Shown here: piece after piece, positions 63,369 through 64,000 of the stretch | Numbering within the stretch: position 1 is the stretch's first letter | Layout: each line of letters opens with the position of its first letter | Assembly: GCF_000024945.1 (NCBI RefSeq) | Contig: NC_013520.1 | Location: 1,503,501-1,567,500 of the forward strand | Direction: 5' to 3' | DNA length: 64,000 nt | DNA from: Veillonella parvula DSM 2008 | GTDB lineage: Bacteria > Bacillota > Negativicutes > Veillonellales > Veillonellaceae | The notes under the pieces: generated by a model | Database searches by the model: none | What the model was told of the DNA's origin: nothing | The model's input: the letters and a program-made list of their open reading frames with translations, nothing else | Position numbers and translations under genes: made by a program

Positions 63369-63406
63369 TAAAACTTAGTTAATTAAATAAAGATCATTAG
63401 CTCATA

Positions 63407-63437
63407 AAAGGACCCTACATAAATATGTAGAGTCCTT
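63407..63437. terminator. Terminator of the XRE gene
   Basis: AAAGGACCCTACAT/ATGTAGAGTCCTTT stem (one mismatch) with a short loop. Confidence 0.88.
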
Positions 63438-63449
63438 TATATACATATA

Positions 63450-63488
63450 AAAAAAAAAATAAAAAAGCACCACATTACTGTGATGCTT
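63450..63488 (-). terminator. Intrinsic terminator of the tRNA pair
   Basis: AAGCATCACA/TGTGGTGCTT stem on the minus strand followed by a long T-rich tail, just beyond the tRNA-Arg 3' end. Confidence 0.88.
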
Positions 63489-63493
63489 TAATT

Positions 63494-63570
63494 TGGTGAC
63501 CCAGAAGGGATTCGAACCCCTGGCCTTTTGATTCGTAGTCAAACGCTCTATCCAGCTGAGCTACTGAGTC
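63494..63570 (-). tRNA. tRNA-Arg (anticodon ACG)
   Basis: 77 nt. Acceptor GACTCAG/CTGGGTC with one G-T pair, encoded CCA, anticodon stem TTTGA/TCAAA around CTACGAA giving ACG (to be deaminated to ICG). Confidence 0.95.
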
Positions 63571-63682
63571 ATGTACAAGGTACTCACTTATATTAACATA
63601 ATGATTGCAGCTACGCAAGCATTTTTTAATATTTTTTGAGTAATTTTATGGACATGCGGTCCGAAGACCGCCATCCAAAATT

Positions 63683-63758
63683 TGGCAGGGGCAGTAGGAC
63701 TTGAACCCACAACCAACGGTTTTGGAGACCGCTACTCTACCAATTGAGCTATACCCCT
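63683..63758 (-). tRNA. tRNA-Trp (anticodon CCA)
   Basis: 76 nt. Acceptor AGGGGTA/TGCCCCT, discriminator G and encoded CCA, anticodon loop CTCCAAA giving CCA. A GC-rich hairpin (GCGGTC with UUCG loop on the minus strand, 63656-63672) lies between it and tRNA-Arg. Confidence 0.95.
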
Positions 63759-63866
63759 ATGTTCATCAAGCTTTGCTTGATACTTGATTAGTTTAACAAA
63801 TATTACATACTCTGTCAAGAAATAAAGGCTTTTTAATCGATAAAATAATAGTGATTATTAAAGGAA

Positions 63867-63890
63867 AAGAGCCCTTTCTCAAGGGCTCTT
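63867..63890. terminator. Terminator-like hairpin upstream of tRNA-Trp
   Basis: AAGAGCCCTT/AAGGGCTCTT perfect 10-bp stem with T4 on the minus strand; probably ends a gene located beyond the right edge. Confidence 0.75.
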
Positions 63891-64000
63891 ATGTCTACCT
63901 AACTTTTACCTTTATATATACGGGAGATGGTATATATAATTAGAGAGTTTTGTATATGTATTGTTTTGTTTATACACAGGGAGAGTATTGTTGTGTATTT

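Noticed and set aside
1..64000. Insertion sequences, prophage, integron or CRISPR arrays
   Set aside because: No transposase, integrase, Cas gene, terminal inverted repeats with target duplication or regular spacer array was visible.

Overview
The window looks like chromosome of a Veillonella-type bacterium (Negativicutes, the outer-membrane-bearing Firmicutes). This is inferred from low G+C with Firmicutes-style ribosome binding sites and terminators, combined with diderm genes: an autotransporter, TonB-dependent receptors, ExbB/ExbD/TonB and a TolC-like outer-membrane factor. A prototypical anaerobe [FeFe] hydrogenase is also present. I ran no search, so the genus is a judgement from gene style.

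Layout. 1-2.5 kb: end of a LemA-like gene, two unrecognised membrane proteins, tRNA-Arg(CCG) and a low-molecular-weight protein tyrosine phosphatase. 2.6-8.9 kb: a classical autotransporter, a DUF4198 secreted protein, typA, and a frameshifted QueG-like iron-sulfur protein. 9-12.3 kb: murB, ylbF-like, trmL and moaC, with a divergent metallo-beta-lactamase-fold hydrolase. 12.3-16.1 kb: a three-gene group of helical-repeat protein, MoxR-type AAA+ ATPase and DUF2201/VWA protein. 16.1-19.3 kb: a PfkB-type kinase with KtrB/KtrA potassium uptake.

19.5-35.2 kb is the most distinctive region, an apparently iron-regulated heme acquisition locus. On the minus strand it runs: AraC-type regulator, two tandem giant TonB-dependent receptors (about 1,675-1,690 aa), exbB, exbD, tonB, flavodoxin, and a HutW/ChuW/HmuW-type radical SAM enzyme. 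Each receptor looks like a full receptor barrel fused to a second, porin-like barrel. Both receptor genes are preceded by the same module: a Fur-like box in the loop of a long inverted repeat, and a second inverted repeat overlapping the likely -35. The regulator has its own Fur-like box over a consensus -35. The implied flow is heme capture at the surface, TonB-driven import, then anaerobic ring opening by the radical SAM enzyme fed by flavodoxin.

35.3-45 kb: an ascorbate-type PTS (IIA, IIB, IIC) with a DUF454 gene; a FecCD-type metal/siderophore/cobalamin ABC importer; a 57-aa basic protein easily missed because of its size; a Pit/DUF47 phosphate uptake pair; and the [FeFe] hydrogenase. 45-55 kb: an ABC-F ATPase, a small acidic protein, an MGDG-synthase-type glycosyltransferase, and the housekeeping run mfd, MOP flippase, mazG, hup, with tRNA-Leu(UAG) upstream. 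55.3-56.1 kb has no normal gene. It holds a complete cobalamin riboswitch with its own promoter and intrinsic terminator, followed only by about 180 bp with remnant-size reading frames and a second terminator. 56.1-62.9 kb: a five-gene tripartite ABC efflux operon. 63-64 kb: a small XRE-family regulator, tRNA-Arg(ACG) and tRNA-Trp(CCA).
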